From Panorpa germanica (lineage: Eukaryota > Arthropoda > Insecta > Mecoptera > Panorpidae): a stretch of 64,000 nucleotides of DNA. The notes beneath the pieces were generated by a model. It had not been told where the DNA came from, ran no database searches, and saw only the letters and a list, made by a program, of their open reading frames with translations. Of the stretch, positions 25,850 to 37,039 are shown in pieces; position 1 is the stretch's first letter, and every line of letters begins with the position of its first letter. The position numbers and the translations under genes are program-made. The stretch is taken from positions 2,480,001 through 2,544,000 of the forward strand of contig OY783209.1 in the NCBI GenBank assembly GCA_963678705.1, given 5' to 3'.

Positions 25850-27290
25850 TCCTTTTCCATCATATAAATGAGTTAAACCTCGATCTAAATTTGAATTTTC
25901 AACCATCCACCATCTTGAAAACAATATTGTAATCAGTCTCTTTTTTTATTTTAAAAACTATAACTCCGAATCCAATAAAATGAAGTTAAATTGAAGCGAT
26001 ATTAATAGAAAATTTGGTAACTATTTCAAATATTTTATTTAATATAAATATATTATTGTTATCATTGGATTAAAATATGTAATGGTGAAAAAATAGGCAA
26101 GGTGTCAATGTAAATGACCAAAATAGAAAATGCGTGCTACAAAAAATTAATTATAAATATCACACCTTTAAAATAATCACGAATTACAATCAAATATTTT
26201 ATTAAAACTAATCGCCATTATACAAAGTGTAATTCGAGATATCGGTAAAATTTTCGAGAATTCTATACTTGAATAATGTGGCCTTGACCCCGTTGGTAAA
26301 TTAATACAGAAAGAACACCTTGCGATAATGTAAATGTTTGGAAAAACAAACATCAAAAGGAAACAATTAAACTAAAATTGCTGAAACCACGTTTTAACTC
26401 GGTGTTGGAATGTTCCATGTCGTGATATTTAAACGAACGCAAAACATTCTGAATTATTTAGCCAATGTGTTTTAAAATAAACAGATGTGCTAAAAAAACT
26501 AATAAACACAGCACGGTTAGTCATGCCACCACTTCTATTTAGCTATAAGGAAGAAGTTACACCACTGTCAATTTAAAAAGAATTGCTATATTATTATACT
26601 AAATTTATTAATCATATACAGACATGTACATATTACAATATTAAAGAACAATATATTAATGTTAAAACAAATTTTGACTATAATAAATAATATTGGTTAC
26701 TTATTGACCATTACTATATCTATTACATAACAGATGTCAGGTTAAATTAATTTTATTACAGACGCAAACCATATAATAAATGTTTTTGGTTTGTGTCTAA
26801 TTATATTATTTAGATTATGATCGTATGCACAAAATGAATTTAATAATTATTTCTATATACATTGACTACTTATTTTTATAATTTACAAAAATGTTATTTA
26901 ATTGTTTCTTAAATAAAGTGTTATTTATGTTACTGTTACATTAATATTTATATTGAATTATATTCAGTTTACATAATTTTTATTAATAATTTCTTTTAGA
27001 AATTATTTGTTATAAATAAAACGAGTGAATGAAACGAAATTAGATTTTGTAAAATTGATCTTGTGATTTTTTGTTCGGTTCTTATTTACAAACGTTCATA
27101 ATTCATTTCTTTAGCTACATACAAAATAGTACTTTAACTTATAAATAACGATTAAATTAGATATTAATATATAATAAAATATTTTATAATACGACTGAAT
27201 TTGATCCATACATACTTATAGATAAGAGACTACATACATACTTACAAAACAATACTTTTTTAAGTTATTAAAATTATAATTCTTAAATAA
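25850..27290. other. very AT-rich stretch between the SINE-like unit and hh
   Basis: More than 75% AT over 26580..27320, with no long frames. It could be intergenic DNA or, at its right side, distal hh 3' UTR. No repeat copy was noticed. Confidence 0.45.
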
Positions 27291-27299
27291 TAATTATAT

Positions 27300-27883
27300 T
27301 TTTTATAATATTTACATAATTTTCATTAATAAATGAAATTGTATGTGACAAGACTCCCATTTGAATTATCAAATCAACTTTTTAAACATTTTTAAAATAA
27401 AATTTTAAACATGCAAAGTATTTTGTATTTTAACTTGTTCAACAGTCGAATAACAATTTTAAATTTAATTGTTTTGAAACATTGATACCCAAGAACGGAA
27501 CCAAAAAGGGAGAGCAACGCGTTACAGTATGTGTTACAATGGTATAAGTTCTGGGTTATATGCGTTCTTTTAAAGCTTCAAAAGCTAAAGAACTCTTTGG
27601 GAGTCTTCACATACCAGTCCATGGCTCTAGCGGGCTTCCCATATTAAAATGACAATAAATTCAATTTTCAGTACAGGTTTATACATTTTTTAACTGCTAA
27701 TAAGAGCTCAAGGCCAGGACATAAATCAGTTTCTTAGCGACAAATATCACTCGTTGTATTTACGCAATGTTCACTGGCCATTTATAACCTTGAAAGTTAA
27801 TTTAATATAATTTAAAATGCCTACTTAATATTAAATATTTGATAAAAGTCCAAAAGCACTAGTATTTATTTCACCTCTTCTTG
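27300..27883 (-). other. hh: probable hedgehog 3' UTR region
   Basis: This sequence follows the hh stop codon on the minus strand. An AATAAA hexamer reads on the minus strand at 27870..27865, about 14 bases past the stop, and an ATTAAA lies at 27806..27801. The first is unusually close to be the main signal. A slightly GC-richer patch at about 27480..27660 stands out from the AT-rich DNA to its left and would fit transcribed 3' UTR. The true polyadenylation site cannot be fixed here. Confidence 0.4.
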
Positions 27884-28584
27884 CTATTTATGCAGCATGT
27901 TTGGTGGTAGCACAAATGATGCTATCGAATAGAGTGTACTGGCGTACCAATGCACACCTTGTTGCACTGGCTCTTCGTCGAGGACGTCGTTCTCACGAGC
28001 ACTGACACTAGCCCGTGAGAGAAATCTCCAGGCTGCAGCGGTGCCTTCTTTGAAATTCCAGTATGCTCTCATAGGCGCGAATGACCAGTGTGCAACCCAT
28101 TGGCTGTCGATCAACGCGTAGCAAGAAGCAACTACATCGTCTACAACCACCGTGCCTGTTGTAGTCAACGGAGCGTAGACTCCTCGACGAAGAACAATCT
28201 CAATCAATACAACTTTTTGTACTTCTAGCCGATCATGACCGGTGCGAACTAGAAGTCGATCACCTAATACAACCGTATCCGCAAAAGAAGGCGCCGCTTT
28301 CGTCATATTTGATTTATCACGTTGTAGCACCATTAATAAATGAGCAGGAGTAACTGTAACTGATTCACCTCCTGCTGTATGTATTTTTAAAAATTGTCTT
28401 TTTTGTTCTGGATCTCTATCCATAAACATTAACACCTCACTGTATATTAAAGATCCAGATTTATCCATGCTCAAAACCTTTTCACCTATTCGAAGTTCTG
28501 ATAGTTTCCTTCGATTGCCGTTAGATGTCTGTACGATACTATCACCGGTAAAACAGCCACCATTCCGAGATGCTTGTGATGATT
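27884..28584 (-). CDS. hh: hedgehog exon 3 (processing site and Hint autoprocessing domain)
   Basis: This last coding exon completes a split Glu codon with exon 2 and adds 232 residues to a TAG stop. SSQASRNGGCF holds the processing site, with cleavage expected between Gly and Cys. The Hint domain cuts the precursor and attaches cholesterol to the N-terminal product. Counting the cleavage Cys as 1, the conserved Asp is at 46 (MFMD), the Thr and His of TPAH at 69 and 72, and the later Cys at 145 (ASCYA). These match Drosophila D303, T326, H329 and, with a 2-residue shift, C400. The C-terminal half is 223 residues, normal for insects. The acceptor is TTTTTACAG before AATCATC. A Met-initiated frame reaching 28603 starts inside the intron and is not used. 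The gene appears fully functional. Confidence 0.97.
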
Positions 28585-28929
28585 CTGTAAAAATATTAAA
28601 CAAGACTATTAGTTTTATTTATTTATATCAAATGAAACATAGTACTTTAACGCTATTAACACAAGTTAATTATACACATATTTTCCATAACTAATTAATA
28701 TTATATGAGACATAAAACTGTGGCAAATAATAATTATTTTTTGTTTCTGTTTATGCATGCTCTTTCGCACATTACACAGGAATTCTTGTACATGAAAGTT
28801 CCTTAATGTGATGTTTATTATTGTTTCTGCTGTATGTAATATATTTTATCTCTTTCCAACTTTACTTATGCCATAAATTTCTCTCAACATCATAAAAATA
28901 CAAATGTGTTGGACATAACTAATTTTACG

Positions 28930-28957
28930 TCTAACGCTAATTTATTTTAGCGTTAGA
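28930..28957. repeat. 11-bp perfect hairpin
   Basis: TCTAACGCTAA and TTAGCGTTAGA form a perfect stem around a 6-base loop, about 350 bp upstream of hh exon 3 in intron 2. It may be the remains of a small element's ends. Confidence 0.55.
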
Positions 28958-30839
28958 AACTGTATTTTCTTTGAAATTTTGATCTTATTTAAAAACTATT
29001 GACGTTTAGGCAAGTTGTACCTTTTGGGTTGTTGTTTTTTTTTTAAATTTTTCTTTAAGAAATAAGTGAATAATTTATGCTAAAATGTAGAAATACCAAA
29101 GTACTTAAAAAATCTTATTATCCGAACGTAAACAAATAAATTGAATCTATTTAGATGGACAAAGCCAAACGTCAACTGCAGAATTAGTAAAAAGGATTTT
29201 TCAGGATAAAATCAATAACGCTAATCTGACTCCTAGAGGTTTATGAATTGCTGGGACAATGATGATGTTTTAAAGCCAAATTAAAGTTAACAGGATGAAC
29301 ACCGCACTAGTTCCCCTACCCTAACGAAAAACAACCCCGTTTTAATCCCATGCCCCGTGTTAATCCAAAATGAAATAATAAAAACAATTTCAAGTACTCA
29401 GTTCCGCAAAAAGTGACATCGGTACAAGTCAAAGGAGTAAAACGGGTAAAAAATATCAAAGATTGCATTCCCATGAAAAAGTATTAGTATTAAAAATAAC
29501 AAGATAACATTTTTTTAAAATTAACACATTGTGATTTTTGCTGAAAGATAGAATGAGATACATGTTGCTCTGGGGGTCTTGTTAATTTTTTTAAATATTC
29601 ATCAGTTCACTACAGGCCATGTGACGCCATGAGAGTATATGAGAACCTACACACTTCCGACAAATCTGTCTTAAGGCGAAACATTACTTCATGGTTATAT
29701 AGTTAGTTATAGATGGCGACAGTGTACTAAAATGACAACCGATTAAAAAATTTGTACTAGCACTCCATGTTTTCAAATATAGAAACGTTAATAACTTTGC
29801 ACACGATTGAGGTATTTAAACCATATAAACTTTATGAGTCAGATAAATGATCAAGCTTTGTTTATAAGTAGATCATTAATTAGTATATCAATTATTTAGA
29901 AACATATAGCGTGTTGAAAATCAAATTTCTATTTCCTGTTAATATTTTGATACAAGCATATGCGTTTCATATTTTCCAGTGGTTCCAGTGGTAGTAGTCC
30001 TACTATAGTAGGATATTATTTTGTAAATTGATATATGCTCTAAGATCTGCGCATGCGTAATGAAACACTTGAATCATATTGTAGCTCAACAGCAATCTTG
30101 TTAACAAAATTTTTAGTGTTATCTCTGTTTGTTCAATGTGTTCATATAGTGTTATCTCTATCTTTTTACAACAAACTTATAATTGTATTAAGACAGTCGT
30201 ATTTTCGGTGTTACACTGTTATTTAACAACTTACAGATCTTATCAAACTACCTTAAAGGATACTGTTAAAAGGATACTTTTAAAAAAAAATTCAAAATAT
30301 TTTCAAATTAAAATTTGTACACTTTTAAATAAATGCGAATGTAATATAATTAAAAAAACCTGTAAGTTGATGGTATTACAGTAATTGTAAAATTGTTTAC
30401 ACAATAGACAAAATTTTGGAAAAAAGTCTACGTAATCCTATTATTTGGGTAGAGGTAAACAAGCTGGAAAATATAGATCCAGATTAACGTCTACCTTAAG
30501 GACTTGAGCAGCGCCGACAATAAGTTGTCAATATTATTTTTCTATGGGATTTTTGCATTTCTTTCATGAAGTCAAATATAAAGATTTAGCTTTTAAAAAC
30601 AAGATTTAACTTGCACATTATTTGAATTCTTGATGATTATGATAAAGATACTGTTATTTTGCAACTATGAGAGATGAACTATGTCTTTTTATGTGTTTTG
30701 CGAGTGAATATTAGTAAATAAGTTTATATTCGCTTTTCATTTATTTAAAGATTTATGTTAAATTTCAGTATAAAACATAATTAAATATTTGTAGTTAATA
30801 TGCACATGTTATAATGTTCCAAGTGAAAGTTTATACGTG

Positions 30840-31425
30840 TATTTGTTTATATGCTCCAGCGATTTGTATGGTGGCGCATTTTCTTTAAAATTTCCTATTT
30901 CGTAGAGAAAAAAATTTTTAAGACTTTTGAGAATTTCCTGGAAACCCGTAGTTTTGGAAAAACTAAAAAAAAAATTTTTACTTTTTACTCTAAAACTTTT
31001 AAATATTAAAAGTAAGAAAGATGAAATTTGGTATGTGTATTTTTTAAAAATTAGAAATTGAAAAATTGAGAAAATTGATGAGAAACTTTGAAGAAAACTA
31101 AAATTTTGGATTACTTAATAATGAAATATATTATTAAAAAAAAAAAAATTCAAAATTCAAAAATTGGCGAGGTTAAAAATTGGGCTAGAAAGTTGAAATT
31201 GTATATATGGGCTAACTTTGGTACCTAATTTACAAATTGAAATAAATCCCAAATTTTGAAAAAGAGTTGATCAAATAATGAACTTATTTTTTCTTTAGTT
31301 ATATGTAAAATAAATATGGAACAAGTTTAATATTTGAATTTAAAAATGGAATTAAAATTTGAAATGAAATTCAATTCACACACAAATGACAGTCGTTGCT
31401 TGCGACGGGAGAAAACTCTAGTTTT
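30840..31425 (+). repeat. dispersed repeat J, copy 1
   Basis: The longest copy of a family that ends GCTTGCGACGGGAGAAAACT then CTAGTTTT. It shares AATTGGGCTAGAAAGTTGAA and GGTACCTAATTTACAAATTG with 44090..44475. Its first half matches the reverse of 60980..61200. A shorter related tail occurs near 14890..15035. The fixed 3' end without inverted repeats would fit a SINE or a Helitron-like element, but neither is proven. Confidence 0.68.
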
Positions 31426-31637
31426 GTATATAATATAAGCTATCCAAAGCGGAATCTTTCCATTTAGATAACCCAACTATTTTTTGAGGTTAGGTTTTCT
31501 TAAATAAATTCAAAACGAACATCCAAACATTCAACGTATGACTGAATAACAAATATTGAATATAACAAAATGTTTCCAATTTGTTTAAGACATAGTTAGT
31601 TCTAAAGATGTTTGGTTTTGTGTCGTCTTAAGGCGCC

Positions 31638-31670
31638 ACCCGCGGTCTGATCGTATCGCGCACCGCGGGT
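31638..31670. repeat. GC-rich perfect hairpin
   Basis: ACCCGCGGT at 31638..31646 and its exact reverse complement ACCGCGGGT at 31662..31670 enclose a 15-base loop. It stands out in AT-rich DNA. No T-tract follows and no function is apparent. Confidence 0.6.
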
Positions 31671-31945
31671 AATCAATCACGTGACCTATAGAGAATTGGT
31701 GATGCACATTATGGCTATACAAATATACAAATAAACAAATAAACCATCCATTGTCCTTTGAAGAACTCAACTCCTATTTGTTGCTAAGAAGAATTAGTGT
31801 TTAGTCAGAAATCAAACCTTCCCCCTGACATTTGAATGACGACATTTTTAAACCTTGATTTCACTCCCACACGTTCATGAAGTTTAATGTTCTTTTATAC
31901 TTAAATCCAATTAAATTAGATGATAAGTACATAGAAATTTATTCC

Positions 31946-32141
31946 GGGTCGTTCAACAAGAGCGGTCATTTTAAATCAATAGAAAAAACAATATCTCGGT
32001 GAAATTTTGCAAATATTGTGTTTCATTACTAATCTCAGAGCTTGTACTTTAGATTAAAATAAAATTATCTACACTTTTCATGGAAACATTGCGTTTTCTA
32101 TTGATTTCAAATGATCTCTTGATTTCTTGTTGAAAGAACCC
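31946..32141. mobile_element. miniature inverted-repeat element, 196 bp
   Basis: The left end is GGGTCGTTCAACAAGAGCGG; the right end, reversed, GGGTTCTTTCAACAAGAAAT. Both continue to TCATTT(T/G)AAATCAATAG. The arms pair for about 40 bp. The target duplication is not clear. Confidence 0.75.
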
Positions 32142-33350
32142 ATACCTATTTTATTCATTCATTTCTTATATTTTCACTATAATTTTATTTGCCAATATTA
32201 ACAAACAAATGAATATCACACCAGTGGCAATTCATGACGCGTGACGTCAAAGAAAAAAGGACTAAATAAGTCCCTGAGTATCGAGCTCGATAAATTCAGG
32301 CGTTATTATCAAATAAAACAGTTTTTAAAATAATTTTCTTTGTTTTTACCTTGTGCCGACCGTGCCACACAACTCAGTAAACAAACACTGTTTAAACGCC
32401 TTAAAAGCAATATCTACCGGACTCGCATCAGGGGTTGGCAACGCTAATTACGAATATATTATATTTTACATGTTCTTTAAAACATCGCTCACTGTTATGC
32501 TGGTTCACCTTTCATATGAGCTAACCACAAGCCAAATGATAAATGATAAAGTGAAAAATAATATTTCATGAAATGTTCTTCCATATAAAAACAGGTTGAC
32601 CATCCCTGGATGTTGGACATTCTGAAATTTCTCTCTTTCCGGCTAATGGGCTTTTATTTAACTTACTACCAGATAAAGATAATAAATGAACATTTTGTCT
32701 CTAAATGAATTTCTCGTTTATAATGTTCATCATCAATTTTAACACGACTGGTGTATTTAAAATGGTTTAAATGACAAATTTACAGAAATAAAATAGATGA
32801 TAGGTAGCTGGACGATATAAAAGGATGGTTTCAAACTACGGTAACGTAAAAGTAAGGTAATGATATTATACGTAAGCTTGCGTAAAGTTGAGCAGTCTAT
32901 AGAATTTACATATTTTCTCGAGGTAAAATAGAGATAACAGTGAATAAATATGGTTTAAGACAGACTTGCCGCAAATGTGTGCTAATCTCATCATGTAAGA
33001 CAATTTATCTTAAAATTGACGAATATATATCTATTTAAAGATTGAACTTTGTTTTACTGCGTAATATTGCTGTGTTGTTATCCTAGTAGTTAATGACATC
33101 AATAAGTCAAGAACTTTTATATCACGACATTATAATGAAGGCTTGTGAATTACCGCAACAGCTGCCATAGCTCTGAAGTTTAATTCCGCATCTCTTTTGC
33201 ACTTCTCTTGTTTAACAGTGATAGTAAAGGTTAGCAAATGTTAGTGGGGAAGAAAGTGAAAGAGGAATGACGGCAACTAATTAAAGATTTTTTATAAATT
33301 TTTACCCCTTTAGTTATTAAAGGAAAGAAAATGACAATTTCAATCGCTAC

Positions 33351-33574
33351 CCAGTTTGGAATCACTTTGACATCTTATTGAAGATGCGTATGATTTCTTT
33401 GTCATGACAGAGTTCATTTACAGTTCAGTTTCTCGCAGTCGTTCATATGAAATGTCTATTTTATCGGCTACAAATGGCGAAACCATTCCATCTGGCGGAT
33501 AAAGTTGATGCGAACTATAATTGAAGTGCAATTGTGATAGAAACGTCACAAAAAGAGACACTTTACCAAATTGT
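33351..33574 (+). repeat. dispersed repeat A, copy 2 (hAT insertion site)
   Basis: Second copy of the repeat at 281..508. Its similarity stops exactly where the hAT element at 33583 inserted, and I could not find the expected continuation to the right of the hAT element. The repeat therefore either ended there or was lost on the other side. Confidence 0.7.
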
Positions 33575-33593
33575 TTACTGGGCAGGGCCGTCT

Positions 33594-35745
33594 TTAACCT
33601 ATTGGAGGCCCTGGGCATGTTAGGATAATGGGGCCCCTATGACTTTGACAGAACACTATTTTGTTAGAATAGACAAATAAACTTGTCTGAAGTTGATATA
33701 TTTTTAATATACAATCCTTATTTTCACTGTCATCAATTTTCAAGTATTCTGTTAAATGCAAACATTCTATTTCTAACTCTTTCTCATTAACATCTTCATA
33801 ATAAAATTCAGCAAATTCTTTGCAACTTTGTCTCAACTCTTCAGAATTGAGAGTTTTCAAGCGAAAAAATTAATCAAAACGTTTACTGATATTCTTATAC
33901 GAACTTAATCGCTGTTTTAAATGAACGCCGAGGGTATCAATTATGGGAAGAAAGGTTTTTATTTTAAATTTCTCTCTTCCATTCAGTTGGACTGACGGCG
34001 CAGAGCGATCAAAAAAACTCTGGCGAGAACTTCTGCGTTTTGTTCTTTGAGATAGGTCCTTGTAGTCAGATTCCGGGTTTCTTTCTTTGGCAGACGATTC
34101 GAAGTAATCAAATTTATCCCTGAGGTTAATAATAAAATTATCAAGTGAAGTAAACATATTAGTTTTAACGTCCAGTGTTATTGTTTCTTTCTGAAGATAA
34201 TTACTTATTTTGTCTATTCTTTTCAATATACAGTTACAAATTTCCGTTAGTATAATATATTCTAGTTTTTCCATTTTTCTGGATAAACTAAGTGCTTCGT
34301 CTCTAGTTTCTCGTGCCTGTTCTGTATCTTTTGCGATGGATATCAAAGCTTCTATAACTTGTTCATGACCTTCATGCAAAGCGCTTATTGCATCTGCTCG
34401 GGCTGACCATCTGGTTTGTGAAAGACTTTTAACAACTTTTTTTGAACATTAAATGTTCTGTCAATATATTCCATCGACGAGTAGAGCCCGAAAAAAAGTT
34501 GTACACTTTCTGAACCATTTCAAAAAACTTTGTTGACTCCGATACACATCCAGCAGCATGTACACCTACTAAGTTTAATGAATGTCCCGCACATGGTAAA
34601 AAGGTGGCAAATTCTCCTTGATTCTTGCTTGTAGACCAGTATACTTCCCCGACATATTTGAAGCATTGTCGTAGCTTTGTCCTCTGCAATCTTTTATGGG
34701 AATAACATGGTTATCTAAAAAATTCAAGATGGTTTCCGCTAAGTACCCAGATTAATGCTCTATAATAGGTATAAACTTCAGAAACCTTTCAACAGGAACA
34801 CTGTCATTCACGTATCGAATTATAAAAGTTATCTGGTCAACATGAGACAGATCGGGCGTACTATCAACACTAATGGAAAAATATTTTGCTAATTTAACCT
34901 CATTTATAATTTTTTTTAGAACCTGTTTTCCCATTACGTCAATAAACTCGTTACAAATATTCGCTGATAAATAAGAAATGTTACCTTTTCCAGGATTCCC
35001 AAATTTTTTTAAGTGATCTGCTATAAATGGATCGAATTTACTCAATAATTCCACACATCCCAAATAATTTCCATTATTAGGAGATCCTAGGATTTCATTG
35101 TCACCGCGAAACGAAAGCCCTCTCGATGCCAAAAATTTTACAACAGCTACAATCCGTTTAAGTACATTTTTCCAATAATCCACTTCTAACTTCTAGCGAG
35201 TACAACAACCATTTTCTTTCGACGCTTTCATTGTTTTTTAATTTGCGAATAAATAATGCTTTGTTGAAATACCTAGTTACTGATTTATTACCATCTTTGT
35301 AGGTTCTGGATGTATCGGAAAAGTCAGAATCTTTATTTTGAAAATATGCAGATCCCTTACGAATCAATATTTCCCCTATTTTTTCTGTAAAATTTTCATG
35401 AAAGTAATCGGCGAGATCGTGTGATATTTCTTCCGGGTTGGAAAACTGTTGTTGTTCTACTGACACAGTTGTCGCTATTTGTGAAATCACCGAATTTGTT
35501 GCTCTTTCGTTATATGGACGGTTGCTTTCTGATTCAATGTCTTTTCCAAAGTTGGTGGAAATTGTTGAAGAACATGAGGATTCAGAAATTCCCGCAATTT
35601 GTGAACGACACGACTCATCATGTGGAAGATTTTTGGGTTGGTTGCTACTTACAGAAGTTTCTCCAGTAGTAGAAGTAAAATATGATGTTAATTTTGGTAA
35701 CTTTTCAATTACTTCCTTCTGATGTACAGCTTTTTTCAGATCCAC
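33594..35745 (-). pseudogene. broken hAT transposase (TTF zinc finger / ZMYM1-like)
   Basis: Pieces of one transposase in several frames. The N-terminal 195-residue piece (35158..35745) ends near NESVERKWLLYS, just where a TTF-type zinc finger should follow; its CxxC part is missing, so about 60 residues appear deleted. The next piece (34752..35183) has FLASRGLSFRGDNE and VDSTPDLSHVDQ, the first catalytic Asp region of this family. Next come RGQSYDNASNMSGKYTGLQ and, after a frame change near 34610, LPCAGHSLNLVGV. A 169-residue helical piece follows (33870..34379). The HAT dimerisation motif expected at the C-terminus is absent. The family assignment comes from these motifs; the protein cannot be active as it stands. 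Confidence 0.88.
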
Positions 35746-35906
35746 TAGGATATGCCCGGTTCGTCGTTATATTATAAATCAGCAGGTACTTATTTTTACA
35801 CCGAAAATAGTCGCTAACACAAAAAGAAACAAGCAAACGATGATTTAAGTAAAGAATACCTCAGAACACAATCAATAATTTTTCGCCTAATTTTTGGGCG
35901 AGAGTA

Positions 35907-36811
35907 CACGGTGTCCAGAAAGGGTATCGGGTATTTGTAAGTTCAATGAAACAAAAATTATTTGTATGCAATAAAAAAGTTTATTGTTTATTATTAGCAT
36001 ATGAATTGGAGAATTATTTGGAAAAGATGACGTTATCCAAATGATGACCGTTACGTTGCTGGCACTCTTCTAAACGGAAACGAAGATTGGCGATAACACG
36101 TTGACACATAGCTATCGATATTGCTGCCATTTCTGACCTGATGTTTTGCTTTAACTGGGTTAGATTCGTCGGATTGTTTTGATAAACCTTACTTTTAAGG
36201 TATCCCCATGCAAAATAGTCAAGCGGGCTAAGGTCGGGGCTTCTGGGAGGCCAGTTGATGTTACCCCTTCGCGAAATGACTGTATTAGGGAATAACTCGT
36301 TAACAACTTCCATTGAGTTATTTGAGGTATGGCAAGTGGCCCCATCTTGCTGGAACCACGTTCTTGAGTTGAAACCTGCAAACTCCTGCAACTCTGGGAC
36401 CAAAAAATTTCGCCTCCTAGGTCTTTAGTTAACGTTGTAAGCATGCTATGTCATTGTTGAATGTAACTTATCTTCTGCAACCCATTGAATGCATGGCTCT
36501 AGTGTGGCCCCCTTAAGGCTCCTAATAAAAACGTTATATAAATTTTATAAAGGAGTGTCTAGACTATCTCATATTAAAATTTGAGCCTCCTAGGTCTTTA
36601 TTGTACCTTACAGTTAACGTTGTTAACTTTGAATCACCATTACGATAATACGCTCGTACGCAAAATGCGCGATGCATCCCCGAGTACTGTTCCATCGTGA
36701 CTAAAACTCCACAGAATGGCGGACGCCACGAACCCCTCCCCGCACCCTTTAGACGCCCCGTTTAGAATATGGCGCGAAAACAAATACCCGATACCCTTTC
36801 TGGACACCCTG
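35907..36811 (-). mobile_element. mariner-like element nested in the hAT element
   Basis: A 905-bp element with TA duplications at 35905..35906 and 36812..36813. Its inverted ends start CA(C/G)GGTGTCCAGAAAGGGT and match without error for about 28 bp from GGTGTCC. That is the end type common to insect mariner-like elements that read TACAGGGTGTCC with the TA included. It carries the two ends of a transposase gene with the middle missing, so it is an internally deleted copy. Being inside the hAT element, it is the younger insertion. Confidence 0.9.
36014..36695 (-). pseudogene. internally deleted mariner-like transposase
   Basis: An ATG at 36695 starts MEQYSGMHRAFCVRAYYR, the N-terminus usual in this transposase group. 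The frame is then lost, and resumes for 129 residues (36014..36403) with FQQDGATCHTS, WPPRSPDLSPLDYFAWGYLK and LEECQQRNGHHLDNVIF. I count 41 residues between the Asp of QQDG and the Asp of SPLD, which suggests a DD41D-type catalytic triad; the first Asp is in the missing part. The phrase CCTAGGTCTTTA occurs on both sides of the break (near 36415 and 36590), so the rearrangement may have involved a short direct repeat. Confidence 0.85.
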
Positions 36812-37039
36812 TATAATAGCTTCGCGCATTTAAAAGCGAGTAAGTTGGTATTTTAGTCAGTAATTTAGGTTCGATATCTTCGAATCAAATAAGTTTTTTG
36901 GTAATAAATATTGGTTATCGTTTGATGATCTGACAGGAACTAGGAACTTTGTATATGATCTGAGGGGGGCCCCTATCGATCGCGGGGCCCTGGGCACTTG
37001 CCCAAAGTGCCCAATGGGAAAGAGGGGTCTGTTACTGGG

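Larger units (their letters stand above)
33583..37031 (-). mobile_element. hAT transposon (ZMYM1-like family), dead, with nested mariner
   Basis: A 3,449-bp element flanked by an exact 8-bp target duplication, TTACTGGG, at 33575..33582 and 37032..37039. The ends begin CAGGGCC on the left and CAGACCC on the right (reverse strand), the CAG start usual for hAT. Both ends carry GC-rich subterminal GGCCC and GGGCA motifs. It encodes a broken transposase on the minus strand (33594..35745). Its 5' region is interrupted by a mariner-like element at 35907..36811. It landed exactly at the end of an older repeat copy (33351..33574). The complete duplication suggests a fairly recent insertion, but frameshifts and deletions make it non-autonomous. 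Confidence 0.92.

Noticed and set aside
28585-28603. Met start upstream of the exon 3 acceptor
   Set aside because: The ATG lies in the intron; the acceptor CAG and the split Glu codon fit Hedgehog far better.
35421-35722. Plus-strand frames over the hAT transposase
   Set aside because: They are shadows of the minus-strand transposase.
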